A DNA stretch of 64,000 nt from contig JADKJE010000001.1 of assembly GCA_016722515.1 (NCBI GenBank), positions 186,001 through 250,000 of the forward strand, read 5' to 3'. The first letter of the stretch is position 1. Every line of letters begins with the position of its first letter. Under the pieces are notes generated by a model. It was not told where the DNA came from. It saw nothing but the letters and a program-made list of their open reading frames with translations, and made no database searches. The stretch is from Alphaproteobacteria bacterium. GTDB lineage: Bacteria > Pseudomonadota > Alphaproteobacteria > Rickettsiales > JADKJE01. Position numbers and translations under genes: made by a program. Shown piece after piece: positions 35,911-45,457 of this stretch.

Positions 35911-36230
35911 CCGGCACATTCTACGAACCCATAGAACAAGGGTTTATTATCCGCATCAAAGCCTATCCAGGAGCCAAGCGGGAAGGGTTTACTGGCATCA
36001 TTGAGACTGAGGGGCAACTTCATTTCCTCAAAGTTTCAATTAGCACGCCGCCAGAAGATGGCAAAGCAAACAAGGCCTTGATTCAATTTATGGCCAAAGC
36101 GTGGAAACTGAGCCCTTCACAATTTGAGCTCATCAAAGGCCAAACCCACCGTTTAAAAATTGTTAAACTCGAGATTCTTTCTACTGATGAAGTCGCGCGA
36201 ATGACAACTTTATTCAAAACGTTTAAATAG
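35907..36230 (+). CDS. DUF167 (YggU) family protein
   Basis: A 107-residue protein of the UPF0235/YggU family: IRIKAYPGAKREGFTG, then LKVSISTPPEDGKANKALIQFMAK and the SPSQFELIKGQTHRLKIVKL core. The function is unknown. It is coupled by ATGA to the methyltransferase upstream, a pairing that suggests a shared transcript. Confidence 0.9.
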   Translation: MTGTFYEPIEQGFIIRIKAYPGAKREGFTGIIETEGQLHFLKVSISTPPEDGKANKALIQFMAKAWKLSPSQFELIKGQTHRLKIVKLEILSTDEVARMTTLFKTFK

Positions 36231-36290
36231 CCTCATCTGTTAGCAAAGCCCTATTTGAGTATCCTGCCCTTTTAAGGTATACTCCGCTTC

Positions 36291-37058
36291 ATGATAACGA
36301 TACCCGCGTCATTACTGTGCCCTCCCCCTCCCTCTAAGCCTTACATCTATATTTTAGGTGCAGGGCCAGGTGATCCATTGCTTTTATCCATCAAAGCCTT
36401 ACAAATTTTGACACAGCATGCACAGATCGTTGTTCATGACCGCTTGATTTCCCCTGAAATTCTAGCTCTGATCCCAGATCATGTCGAAAAAATATTTGCA
36501 GGCAAAGAAGCCGAGCATCATTACATGCCCCAGGACGAAATCCATCAAACCCTCCTGTATCACGCTAACCAGCATAAAATTATTGTGCGTCTTAAAGGTG
36601 GCGACCCGTTTATGTTTGGCCGTGGCGGTGAAGAAATGCTGTTCTTGCTTGAACATCATATTCCTTTTGAAGTAATACCCGGCATCACCGCCGCAGAAGG
36701 GTGCAGCGCAATGTACGGTATCCCCCTCACCCATCGTGGTGTTGCCCAAGGCGTTCGCTTTATCACCGGCCACCAGCAAGAGGGACGATTGCACCATCTA
36801 GACTGGCAAGGACTAGCCGACCCCACCACCACCCTGGTGATCTATATGGGACTTGCCCATTTAGAACAGATCAGCAACCAATTGATTGCGCATGGTTTAC
36901 CAGCAACCACACCAGTGGCTGTAATCCGCAATGGTACATTACCTGATAGCGAAATATTTTATTCAACCCTCTCTGCCGTTGCTGAGGCAGTCAAATGCCA
37001 ACAGATCAAAGCACCCTGTTTGATTATTGTTGGAAAGGTCGTTGCTTTAAAAAACTAA
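36291..37058 (+). CDS. cobA: Uroporphyrinogen-III C-methyltransferase
   Basis: Methylates uroporphyrinogen III at C2 and C7 to precorrin-2, entry to sirohaem and cobalamin. There are 255 residues. Signatures are ILGAGPGDPLLLSIKAL, ADVVVHDRL-like AQIVVHDRLIS, the SUMT motif VRLKGGDPFMFGRGGEE and PGITAAEGCSAMYGIPLTHR. No cysG-type dehydrogenase or cobalamin genes are adjacent. The N-terminus includes a proline-rich lead (CPPPPSKP) before the first beta strand. Confidence 0.95.
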   Translation: MITIPASLLCPPPPSKPYIYILGAGPGDPLLLSIKALQILTQHAQIVVHDRLISPEILALIPDHVEKIFAGKEAEHHYMPQDEIHQTLLYHANQHKIIVRLKGGDPFMFGRGGEEMLFLLEHHIPFEVIPGITAAEGCSAMYGIPLTHRGVAQGVRFITGHQQEGRLHHLDWQGLADPTTTLVIYMGLAHLEQISNQLIAHGLPATTPVAVIRNGTLPDSEIFYSTLSAVAEAVKCQQIKAPCLIIVGKVVALKN

Positions 37059-37608
37059 GAATAATGGTATTGATACTTAGCCTTTATCATGTACTTGGAT
37101 AAGCCGATATAGAAAGCATTTTCACATAAAATAATGCTGTTTCTTGTTTTCTGTCTCTTACTCCATTTAACATTAAAACGATTGATTTGAGTGGTTCCCA
37201 TCCATTGGTGAGGATAAGCTAAATAGATGCGCTTCTGACGAGATAACCAAAGATATAAGAACTTTTAGAAATAAAAATCTTTGGTATAGAATCTCCATAT
37301 AGCTGCATCCTACAATTGAAAATTGGCCAACATATTAAAGCAAAAAAAAGCAGATCTTTCATTACAAATGAAATGCTTATATCCCCCTATAAACAACATC
37401 CTTTTTATTATCTATTTGGACAACAAAGGCTTGTTCTAAAGTGAAGCACCCCAATTCCATACAATACATGATATTTAATGTGGCTGGTAATAGAAAATAT
37501 TATAATTATCTACGTAAAATATCACATTATCCCCCAAAACCATTGATAATATAATTAAAGAATTATAGTATCCACTTAAACAAAAAAAAAAATAAGAGAC
37601 TAATTATT
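37059..37608. other. AT-rich gene-free interval before the orphan block
   Basis: 550 bp without a credible reading frame. Holds the left copy of an imperfect 22-bp repeat (37428-37449) and probably the promoter of the following orphan gene, whose ribosome site AAGAGAC stands just before the ATG at 37609. Nothing else recognised. Confidence 0.5.
37428..37449 (+). repeat. 22-bp imperfect direct repeat, left copy
   Basis: GGCTTGTTCTAAAGTGAAGC plus AC, matching 39433-39454 with three mismatches. The pair brackets the orphan gene at 37609-39449. The sequence has the look of an insertion-sequence end, but no transposase is present. Confidence 0.6.
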
Positions 37609-39449
37609 ATGAATAACAAAGATGAGCATAAGCATATTTACATTGAAAAAATAAATAATATTATTAAAGATTGGTATGTACATACCATGGAAATCCTCTC
37701 ACAATGTCAACAAAAATTAGAATGGAACACAATGGACCAATCAGTCAAAATCTTGATTCATGCTCATTTGCTTAATAAGCATGATCCATTTCCGGTTCGA
37801 AGCATTGAAAAACGGAACATACTAAAAAAGGAGATGATACCCACACTTCTTATTTATAAATCCTATATTGAAAATCTACATCACTTAGATTACATTATTT
37901 TTATTATAAGAGAGTGGAGTAATGATAAATGTTCTTTCAATCAAGTACTTACTCTCCTCGTATGGAAACACTATGAATCACTGGAGACGATTGATAAAAA
38001 TCGAAAAAATCTGGATACGATAAAAAAGAAGATTTCTGGTAGCCCGTTTATATTTGATCAATTAGTGCTTGGTGTAACAGAGGCTTTCTTTTCTCCGGAA
38101 ACATTTCAGACATATGATCCAGCTGTTAAAGCACAATTAACCATCGTAACGGATACGTACCAGCAAAATAATCAACTTCTGATTGAGGCATTCAATTATT
38201 ATCGCTTAGCTGATAAAACAGCCTGTGACGTAGCAGACCCTAATCCCTCCTCAGATGGAGAAGATTATAAATATAAATCCAAATTAAAAAGAATTTCCAT
38301 AAATGCAAGTTGCGTAGAACTTTTTGATAGCATGGTTTCCCTTCATCCAAATTTTAGGGGAGACAGGACGTATCTTGGCAATATCGATGAAGTATTATCT
38401 TCCGCATCAAAAAGTGATTTAATCAATATTGAAAAACTACAAAAAAAAGGAGACGAAAAAGGTAACGTTATAAATGAAACCGACAGGAAATATAAGATTA
38501 TTTTAAAAAACAATGTCGTTGTATTTAATGATTTAGAAAAAACAAAAGAGAAAAACCGCACTAAGAACCTAAAAAAGAAACAACGAAGGAAAAGAAGAAA
38601 TCAGGAATCAGCGATTCTCGCTCAAACCAGCAACAATAGAGCACTGAATGATAACATCAGCGGTTCAGCTTATTCTTTGCTGGATAGGCCCCCAGAGCCT
38701 CATATAGCCAACATAGCACCAGCTTCTGCTGACGATGTATGCACTCCTAATAGTGCACAACCTATGCATTCCCCGTCCTCTTCTACAGAAACAAACGATG
38801 CCAACCTACCAAATCACATGAGCAATACCGTTTTTGAAGAGCCTGTAGAGACAAAAGGTGTCTGTGCTCGGATTGTACACAGCCTATGCATCCCCCTTCC
38901 TCTGCTCCTGAAATAGCCGATGGCAACATACCCATTCACACAATCAATACCGTTTGTGAAGAACCTGAAGCAGAAAGTATTTATTTACCTACTACGGTAC
39001 CGTGGGATCATGGTGTCAGTCCTGAAGAAAAAAACCGCTGGCAAAGCAAATTGAACAAAGGAAACACAGAGCCAATACCTCCTATTACAGTAGTTCAATC
39101 CATTATTAATTCGCGACCATTATATAATTTGCCCGCAAGTCATTGGGACACCCTGCGTAAGATGCATGACCCATTGGAATGTATAAAGGTCCGCTATAGT
39201 CAACTTAAAACAATTTGGATATACATAAATCGTGAGAATTCTGTCGATGACCACAGAGGCAGCTCTCATTTTAGACTTAATGACTCTAATGGAAATTATA
39301 TCGGCAGCTCCTTTAAACACGGTAAAAATTTTAACTATGTCTATAGCACGATTAGACAATGGCACGACGCATTTGCAAAGATAGGTATTACCAAAGAAGA
39401 AATTGATAAATATTATGGAAAGTCCCAATCAGGGCCTGTTCTAAAATGA
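37609..39449 (+). pseudogene. Large orphan gene broken by a one-base deletion in a 123-bp repeat
   Basis: Unrecognised. The first frame (37609-38916, 435 codons) is hydrophilic and helix-rich, with a strongly basic stretch TKNLKKKQRRKRRNQ (about residues 318-332) that resembles a eukaryotic nuclear-localisation signal. It then has a Pro/Ser-rich repeat region. The repeat AQPMHSPSSS...NTVFEEPVE is followed by a second copy that is in frame only after a -1 shift (TQPMHPPSSAPE...NTVCEEPEAE). The second frame is open to 39449 and includes 38886 onward. The DNA copies are 122 bp apart, i.e. 123 minus one base, so a single deletion near 38838-38880 explains the break. The intact product would be about 613 residues. 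The last codons (SGPVLK, stop) lie in an IS-end-like repeat, so the original C-terminus may be lost. Possibly a secreted host-directed protein; inference only. Confidence 0.7.
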
Positions 39450-39454
39450 AGCGC
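39433..39454 (+). repeat. 22-bp imperfect direct repeat, right copy
   Basis: GGCCTGTTCTAAAATGAAGC plus GC. It supplies the final codons and the stop of the preceding orphan gene and adjoins an inverted repeat (CGCAACATCTT at 39452-39462 with AAGATGTTGCG at 39493-39503). Confidence 0.6.
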
Positions 39455-39503
39455 AACATCTTATGATGTTTGTTGTTCAACAGATAATCAAAAAGATGTT
39501 GCG
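39452..39503. repeat. Inverted repeat, 11-bp arms, 30-nt loop
   Basis: Arms 39452-39462 and 39493-39503 are perfect complements. It could be a terminator-like structure or a remnant of a mobile-element end. The remaining sequence to 39748 has no gene. Confidence 0.6.
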
Positions 39504-39748
39504 TATAAAAAAATAGAACCATTTAAGTTAGGATGAAAGAGTAATGAAACCATTGATAACCACAACTTAACACCACTCAAAAAACTCAATTGGATAACTC
39601 CTAATAAGGCATTTTTAAAGAATGTCAGAGGTTTGCACTTCAAACTTGAAGGTGGAAAGCGTTTTTCATTTTTAATATTTAAATTGCTATATATAAATAA
39701 TATAATATTATACACTGCACACTTAATAATTAAAAATGGATTTATTCA

Positions 39749-42700
39749 ATGAAAGAATCATCAAAATTTATAATCAAAAATAATGAATCTGGCATAGAAA
39801 GCTTCCAAAAAGAAATCGATAATGCAACTCCTTATCAGGTTTCAATTCCCAATCAATATAATGCTACCCCTGAAAATTATACATTATTTCAATTACATAG
39901 TTTTATAGACGATTTCATATCCGATCCAGAGTTTCGTTCCGAAGTAGATGAAGATATTTATGCAGAGAGCACAGGTAAAACAGAAGTCACCTATAACATC
40001 AGTGATGCACAAAAAGCCTTTAAGTTAGCAAAAACCTTAATAGAAAATAACATTGTCATATCCAGCATAGCAAAAGACAACCTCACCAATCAAATCATTA
40101 TTATAGCGACCATACCAGAACCAATAACGCCATTTACAACGGTAGAAAATTTTGAGAACCCATTTCGAAACCGCATCGATAAAAAATATTATACCCCCCT
40201 CCCACTTCAGCCTTGGCTTCAGAAGTCGAATGTGACAGAAGCAACAGATACCGTACTCGTTAAATTACATAAATCTATTATAAATAAAGTGAATGACACT
40301 GATCTGCAATCTGAGGATTTTCATGTTGAACTGCACCTCAATACCATTGTTCTAAATTTCGGTAAAAATCAACGAGCCGCAGCACGTTTTGCTTGTACAT
40401 TACATCAATATAATATGAAAAATATTGATTTTGTTACGATAAATTCCTCCCATTATATTCAAATAAATCCTGGACAGCTCAGTCAGTTCTATACTGAATT
40501 TCTTAATTTTAAACCTCACAAAAAAAAACAACTCGCATCAGGTGATCTTAACAAAGGTAATGCAGGAAGATTTGGTTCTTTAAAAAGAGACATGGATGAA
40601 ATTATTACCAATGAAATTAACCCTGAATTAAGAAAAAGCAAAGTCCAAACCTCAAATAAAAAAACAAAACGTGGGCAAATATCCCAGGGAGCGTATGCAG
40701 CCATTACTACGATAAGACAAGCAACCAAGTATGTGTTTCCCACAAGGGAAGATTTTTCGGTTGGCAGTACAAAACCGATTAAGGAACATGATGATTCATT
40801 TGTTTGCAATGCCGAAAGATCAAAAGAGATCAGCACTGTTGAACAATATTTGCGCATAGAATTTGAACCTTATAAATCACTTATTCCGTTCGAAGACATA
40901 AAATCTAAATTGATGTCTATCATCGAGAAAAAGGGCATTTTTGAAGGCACAACATTTGGTGCAACCAAAACTACGAATGACCTATCCGGCATTTATAAAT
41001 ACGACCCTCTTAAGCAACCATTATCGTTTTTACAATGCAATATTCTTTCTGTGCATTTTATTAGTGATGAGCGTTATACTGAAAATGGTAAGGACTACCC
41101 CTCCTCCATCGTCTATAAAGCTATCCTATCCTGTGAAACAGAAATGAAACAAATGGACGCTGGGTTGGAAAAAGAATTATTACAAGCTAAGAAAGATATA
41201 CTCGAACAAATTCATAATAATTTCTTAAGCAAAAATCAAAGCCCAACCACAAGAATTTTTAATAAAATTAAAGATGTCTATAATGAGCTTGCCAATTTTT
41301 ATCCCATTAACAGGACCTATAATGATGATCTCGATGAAGAAGTTGAAGGCAGTTCGCTTGATCAGTGGGTTTCAGCACGATTTAAAATGAGCTCATATTT
41401 AAATATGGGGTTATATCAATTAGACGAAAAGGTAAAAGCTCTTTACGGAGAAAATTTATATATATTACTCAAAAGTCCGGTAGATCAGCGAAACATCAAC
41501 CTGGAGTTTGAAGGAAACCTTTATTGTCGAATAAAAGAAAAAACGAACCTAGAAAAAACGGTTAAGGAGCAATACGCAACGTTCATACAGATGACATCGC
41601 ATTCAAATCATGGAATGTTTTATAAAGGATTCCTTGATCAAGCTCGCCAATTTACCGAAACATCCTTTCCTTTATCAATAAAAGCTCTTCGAGCTCACGA
41701 ACAATCTCCTTATCAAGACGGCCAAGAATACAGTAGGACTCGCATTCAGGAATCGATCAACAATTTTACCCTAAATTGCAAAAAGGAAAAAATTGATAAC
41801 ATTAAAATAGAGGAAGATCTTATAACTGAAAAATATAAACTATTTGTTTCAACGATAAACAATATTATATTTGAATTAAGGAATGCCCCGAATATCACAG
41901 AAAGCCAAAACGCACAATTATTTCTAAGAGGGATGCTAAAAGAAATACTGGATCAATTGGCCAATCATCATCAAGCGCAAGGTGGTAAGATCAGCGAATT
42001 AGCAACCGTTGGGTTAGATATTAATCCTGATATAGTCATCCCTTACCTAAATGAATTTGAAAGCTATACATCAGCTGAGAATGTTGATGAAAATAAAAAA
42101 GCAGCACTGGTTAGCCAGTTACGTTTGGTAACCGAAGCTAAAATTGGTTTCATGCCTATAGTTCAATGTCGTTCACCTCTTACCCTTTCTATGACCGATT
42201 CAATGACGACCCGTATCCGCAGCAATTTCCAATTCTATAAATCAGATGGTAACTATGGTCAAAGTATCATAGACGTCCTCAAATACGTCACACACATAGT
42301 TAACCAGCCACAGGACGATTTTAGTTTATTATCAACCCAAATCACAAATTCAATACGAGTGGCACTAAAAGATTCTATCTGCATAGAAATGCTAAGAGAA
42401 CGCAAAGAGAATCGTTCAAATTTCAATTATGCAAAAGGACAACACAAGCGGACTGCAGCCAAAAATCTTAACTCTATAAGCAATTTTTTAGAGAAGAAGA
42501 AATGGTTTGTTAACTCAGCCATTGATCCTACATTCAACGATATTGCTAATGCAACTCAATTTCTAGTGACGCGATTTCCGTTAATTACGACAATAATGTT
42601 TCAAAAACTAGAAGAAAATGATATCCCGCTTTTAGCTTCACATCAGGATAAAATTCGTACACACGATGTAGCCTATTTTGATCGAGCAATTGAAGAGCTT

Positions 42701-43267
42701 GTTCTGGGCCGTGTCTTTAAACGTTTATTTACTCTGGAAATAAAAAACATACAGAACCAGCAGAATGATTTTTCATTTGGGACGATAACACAACATCCAC
42801 ATTTGCTGGCTTTATTGGTTGTAGCGGAACATACATTAAGGCAATATTACCGAGCCGATCTGCATGTATGCTATGACTTAGCTGATAATCAAAATAGTCG
42901 CGAAAATGGAAAACACATACCCAATTACCTCAGTCATTTTGATGTATTATTACATGATGTTGTATCTAGCCATTTTCAGGATCCTGAAATCTTGGCATCA
43001 ACACGTCAGGAATTTCAAAAACACTTTAATAGCGCACTAATTAAATTACACCAAAAAGCACACGTACCATTCATGAAAGGGACGTCTTCGATATCAGTTG
43101 GTTATCCAGATGAACTATGCATCGAAAATGCCAAGAAGACTCTTGAGTTAAATAAGCCAGAGGATGCACCGAGTAGAACGAATAGACTTGCTAGAAATAT
43201 CGGGTCTAAGGTAATCTTAGGACTCTCAAGAGGCAATACGTCTCTCAATGCGTCTGTCAACAAATAG
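39749..43267 (+). CDS. Very large orphan protein, unknown function
   Basis: 1172 residues, no family recognised and no transmembrane segment or Sec signal peptide apparent. It is rich in Asn, Lys, Ile and Glu. Basic patches occur near residues 245-310 (NFKPHKKKQLASGDL, SNKKTKRGQ). Most of the sequence from 340 onward looks alpha-helical with mixed charge (for example DAGLEKELLQAKKDILEQIH). The C-terminus is polar and Ser/Asn-rich. The uninterrupted length argues for a functional gene. Its AT-richness and neighbour (a broken orphan with an NLS-like stretch) suggest an accessory, possibly host-directed, protein; that is inference. It is followed 115 bp later by the 3' end of dnaA on the opposite strand. 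Confidence 0.75.
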   Translation: MKESSKFIIKNNESGIESFQKEIDNATPYQVSIPNQYNATPENYTLFQLHSFIDDFISDPEFRSEVDEDIYAESTGKTEVTYNISDAQKAFKLAKTLIENNIVISSIAKDNLTNQIIIIATIPEPITPFTTVENFENPFRNRIDKKYYTPLPLQPWLQKSNVTEATDTVLVKLHKSIINKVNDTDLQSEDFHVELHLNTIVLNFGKNQRAAARFACTLHQYNMKNIDFVTINSSHYIQINPGQLSQFYTEFLNFKPHKKKQLASGDLNKGNAGRFGSLKRDMDEIITNEINPELRKSKVQTSNKKTKRGQISQGAYAAITTIRQATKYVFPTREDFSVGSTKPIKEHDDSFVCNAERSKEISTVEQYLRIEFEPYKSLIPFEDIKSKLMSIIEKKGIFEGTTFGATKTTNDLSGIYKYDPLKQPLSFLQCNILSVHFISDERYTENGKDYPSSIVYKAILSCETEMKQMDAGLEKELLQAKKDILEQIHNNFLSKNQSPTTRIFNKIKDVYNELANFYPINRTYNDDLDEEVEGSSLDQWVSARFKMSSYLNMGLYQLDEKVKALYGENLYILLKSPVDQRNINLEFEGNLYCRIKEKTNLEKTVKEQYATFIQMTSHSNHGMFYKGFLDQARQFTETSFPLSIKALRAHEQSPYQDGQEYSRTRIQESINNFTLNCKKEKIDNIKIEEDLITEKYKLFVSTINNIIFELRNAPNITESQNAQLFLRGMLKEILDQLANHHQAQGGKISELATVGLDINPDIVIPYLNEFESYTSAENVDENKKAALVSQLRLVTEAKIGFMPIVQCRSPLTLSMTDSMTTRIRSNFQFYKSDGNYGQSIIDVLKYVTHIVNQPQDDFSLLSTQITNSIRVALKDSICIEMLRERKENRSNFNYAKGQHKRTAAKNLNSISNFLEKKKWFVNSAIDPTFNDIANATQFLVTRFPLITTIMFQKLEENDIPLLASHQDKIRTHDVAYFDRAIEELVLGRVFKRLFTLEIKNIQNQQNDFSFGTITQHPHLLALLVVAEHTLRQYYRADLHVCYDLADNQNSRENGKHIPNYLSHFDVLLHDVVSSHFQDPEILASTRQEFQKHFNSALIKLHQKAHVPFMKGTSSISVGYPDELCIENAKKTLELNKPEDAPSRTNRLARNIGSKVILGLSRGNTSLNASVNK

Positions 43268-43382
43268 TCAACAGTCTGGATTTCCATTCCTTAGCATACG
43301 GCAAATGGTTGCAACAGGAAAATAATACGAAATACAAGCCCGGACCGTTCAAATAAAAAATTATCACAAGCGCTTGAATAAA

Positions 43383-44816
43383 TTAACTGCCTTTGACAAT
43401 TGATTTAAGCTTCTTAACCTCTTGGTCGAGCTCTGCATCAATACTGCAAAGATCCTCTATGGTTTTAACCCCATGCATCACTGTTGTGTGGTCTTTACGG
43501 TTAAAACGGCGGGCAATTTCGGTTAGGCTACGTGTGGTTAAGCACTTGCTTAAATACATCGCAATCTGGCGTGGACGCGCAATCATTCGCATACGGCGCT
43601 CTGAAATTAAATCATCTACACTGATATTATAAAACTGAGCAACGGCTTTCTGGATGGATTCAATCGTCACCACCGGCTGATTGCTCCGCAGCAGATCATG
43701 TAACATTTCCTTAGTGCCATCTAAACTGATTTCATGATTCATAATCGCACATTGAGCGACGACACGGTTCATGGCACCTTCTAACTCACGGATGCTGCCA
43801 GTAATTTTAGTAGCTAAAAATGCCACCACTGATTCTGGCAAAGCGGTTTTCATCTGCTTGGCTTTGGATTCAATAATCTGACAACGTAATTCATAATCAG
43901 CCGGTTTGATATCTGCCACCATACCCCAAGATAATCGTGAACGGATACGATTATCGATGTCTTTTAATTCGTAAGGGGGACGATCACCACTGATGACCAC
44001 CTGGCGCTGGTTATCAAGCAGGCTATTAAAGGTATGAAAAAATTCTTCCTGGGTACTGCCCTTACCGCTGATAAACTGCAAATCATCAATTAGCAATACG
44101 TCAACCGAGCGCAACTGCTCTTTAAACGCAATCATTTCATTTTGACGCACAGCCTTGATAAAAAAGAACATAAATTTCTCAGCTGACAAATACGCCACTT
44201 TACGATGCGGAAAACGGCTGCGAATAGATGCAGCAAGTGCTTGCAATAAGTGCGTCTTTCCTAAGCCAACACCACCATACACATAAAGCGGGTTATTCCC
44301 TGGCACAGGTGACTGTGAATCAAGGATTTTCTGCATGGCAGTATACGCAAGGCGGTTTGATTCACCCACCATATAATGCGCAAAGGTAAAACGAGGATCC
44401 AGCGGCGAACTGATCTCATCCGGTTCAACCGTCGCATGATGATCTAGCGGCAGTGAACGGACATTATCACCTTCGATACCAAATTGCTGTGCTACCTCTT
44501 CATCAGAAACTTCTTTAGGACGACGGACATAAACATCAACCGCTTTAGCAGCATTATCAAGATGTTGCCAAAGCGAAAGAATCTCTGGACAGTAATTGGT
44601 AAGTACCCATTCGCGAATAAAACGGGTCGGCGCACTAAGGATAATATGGCCATCGTCATTGCTGACAAATTCAAGTGACTGTAACCAGCTTTTGTATACG
44701 GCTTCACCAAAATGCCCCTTTAACACCTGTTGGAGACTGCTCCATACAGAGACGACACGCGAGGTATCGTTGGCAATTGGCGAATGTATCGCAGCTAATG
44801 TCATATTCACTCCCAT
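43383..44816 (-). CDS. dnaA: Chromosomal replication initiator DnaA
   Basis: AAA+ initiator that binds DnaA boxes and opens oriC. 477 residues. Domain I is SVWSSLQQVLKGHFGEAVYKSWLQ-like (N-terminal helices). Walker A is VYGGVGLGKTHLLQ (about 180), Walker B LLIDDLQFI, sensor SGDRPP, and domain IV carries the signature RKDHTTVMHGVKTIE. I find no DnaA-box cluster in the 374 bp upstream, so oriC is probably elsewhere. The start at 44816 gives five extra residues before MTLAAIHS (44804); either is possible. Divergent from sdhE-mfd. Confidence 0.96.
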   Translation of the reverse strand: MGVNMTLAAIHSPIANDTSRVVSVWSSLQQVLKGHFGEAVYKSWLQSLEFVSNDDGHIILSAPTRFIREWVLTNYCPEILSLWQHLDNAAKAVDVYVRRPKEVSDEEVAQQFGIEGDNVRSLPLDHHATVEPDEISSPLDPRFTFAHYMVGESNRLAYTAMQKILDSQSPVPGNNPLYVYGGVGLGKTHLLQALAASIRSRFPHRKVAYLSAEKFMFFFIKAVRQNEMIAFKEQLRSVDVLLIDDLQFISGKGSTQEEFFHTFNSLLDNQRQVVISGDRPPYELKDIDNRIRSRLSWGMVADIKPADYELRCQIIESKAKQMKTALPESVVAFLATKITGSIRELEGAMNRVVAQCAIMNHEISLDGTKEMLHDLLRSNQPVVTIESIQKAVAQFYNISVDDLISERRMRMIARPRQIAMYLSKCLTTRSLTEIARRFNRKDHTTVMHGVKTIEDLCSIDAELDQEVKKLKSIVKGS

Positions 44817-45190
44817 TTTTATTCATAAGATAGCTACATAAAAGAGACTAAAAGAAAGCTCTCATCTCTTCGTTAAAAAAGAAAAGTTCTATGTAACAAT
44901 CATTCATTTCATTTATATCAGAAATAGATCACATATTTCCTTCACCCATTAGGGACGAAAATTTCGCTTCACACAACCATATTTTTTTCATTTTTTTTTG
45001 ACATGAGGGTTGACAACGTAACCATCCCAGACATTTCCTGGGAGCATAAAAAAAAGATTTTTTTTGCTTGCAATATACCTCTTTTCTGCTAGCCGGAACC
45101 TTGTTATTTCTTTCTCTGTTAAAGCTGAATAAATTGCTTGTAAGCTACTGAAATATCGCTATAAATTAACATAGATATTAGGAAACACCT
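44817..45190. other. dnaA/sdhE divergent intergenic region
   Basis: 374 bp, AT-rich, presumably holding both promoters. A 6-bp stem TCCCAG/CTGGGA (45025-45030 with 45038-45043) is followed directly by a run of eight A, then G, A and eight T, which can itself fold. One TTATTCATA near the dnaA start differs from a DnaA box by one base; no cluster was seen. A TTGACA at 45011-45016 could be a -35 element. Confidence 0.5.
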
Positions 45191-45457
45191 ATGACTGAAA
45201 ATAATGACACAAAAATCAAGAGAATCCTTTACCGTAGCTGGCATCGTGGCTGCAAAGAGACTGACATCCTCCTTGGTGATTTCGCCAAGGCTAATTTAAC
45301 TGCAATGAGTCCTGATGATATCTCATGTTTTGAACAATTACTCGATGAACAGGATCTCGATATTTACAGCTGGATTAACCATCCAGAACTCATTCCAGTT
45401 GCTTATCAACAGATGATAGCGACGATCAAGCGCTTTCAAGAGCAAAGGTTTGAATAA
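45191..45457 (+). CDS. sdhE: SdhE family FAD-assembly factor (SDH assembly factor 2)
   Basis: An 88-residue protein with the SdhE signature: LYRSWHRGCKETDILLGDFA, containing the conserved RGxxE (RGCKE) motif. SdhE helps covalent flavinylation of succinate dehydrogenase subunit A. The last 8 bp overlap mfd, and sdhE followed by mfd is common in alphaproteobacteria. Length is typical. Confidence 0.93.
   Translation: MTENNDTKIKRILYRSWHRGCKETDILLGDFAKANLTAMSPDDISCFEQLLDEQDLDIYSWINHPELIPVAYQQMIATIKRFQEQRFE

Noticed and set aside
38838..38913. Programmed -1 frameshift in the orphan gene
   Set aside because: No X-XXY-YYZ slippery heptamer in frame, and the repeat spacing of 122 instead of 123 bp is better explained by a one-base deletion.
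44817..45190. Possible oriC next to dnaA
   Set aside because: Only one near-match to a DnaA box was found; no cluster or ordered repeats, so no origin is claimed.
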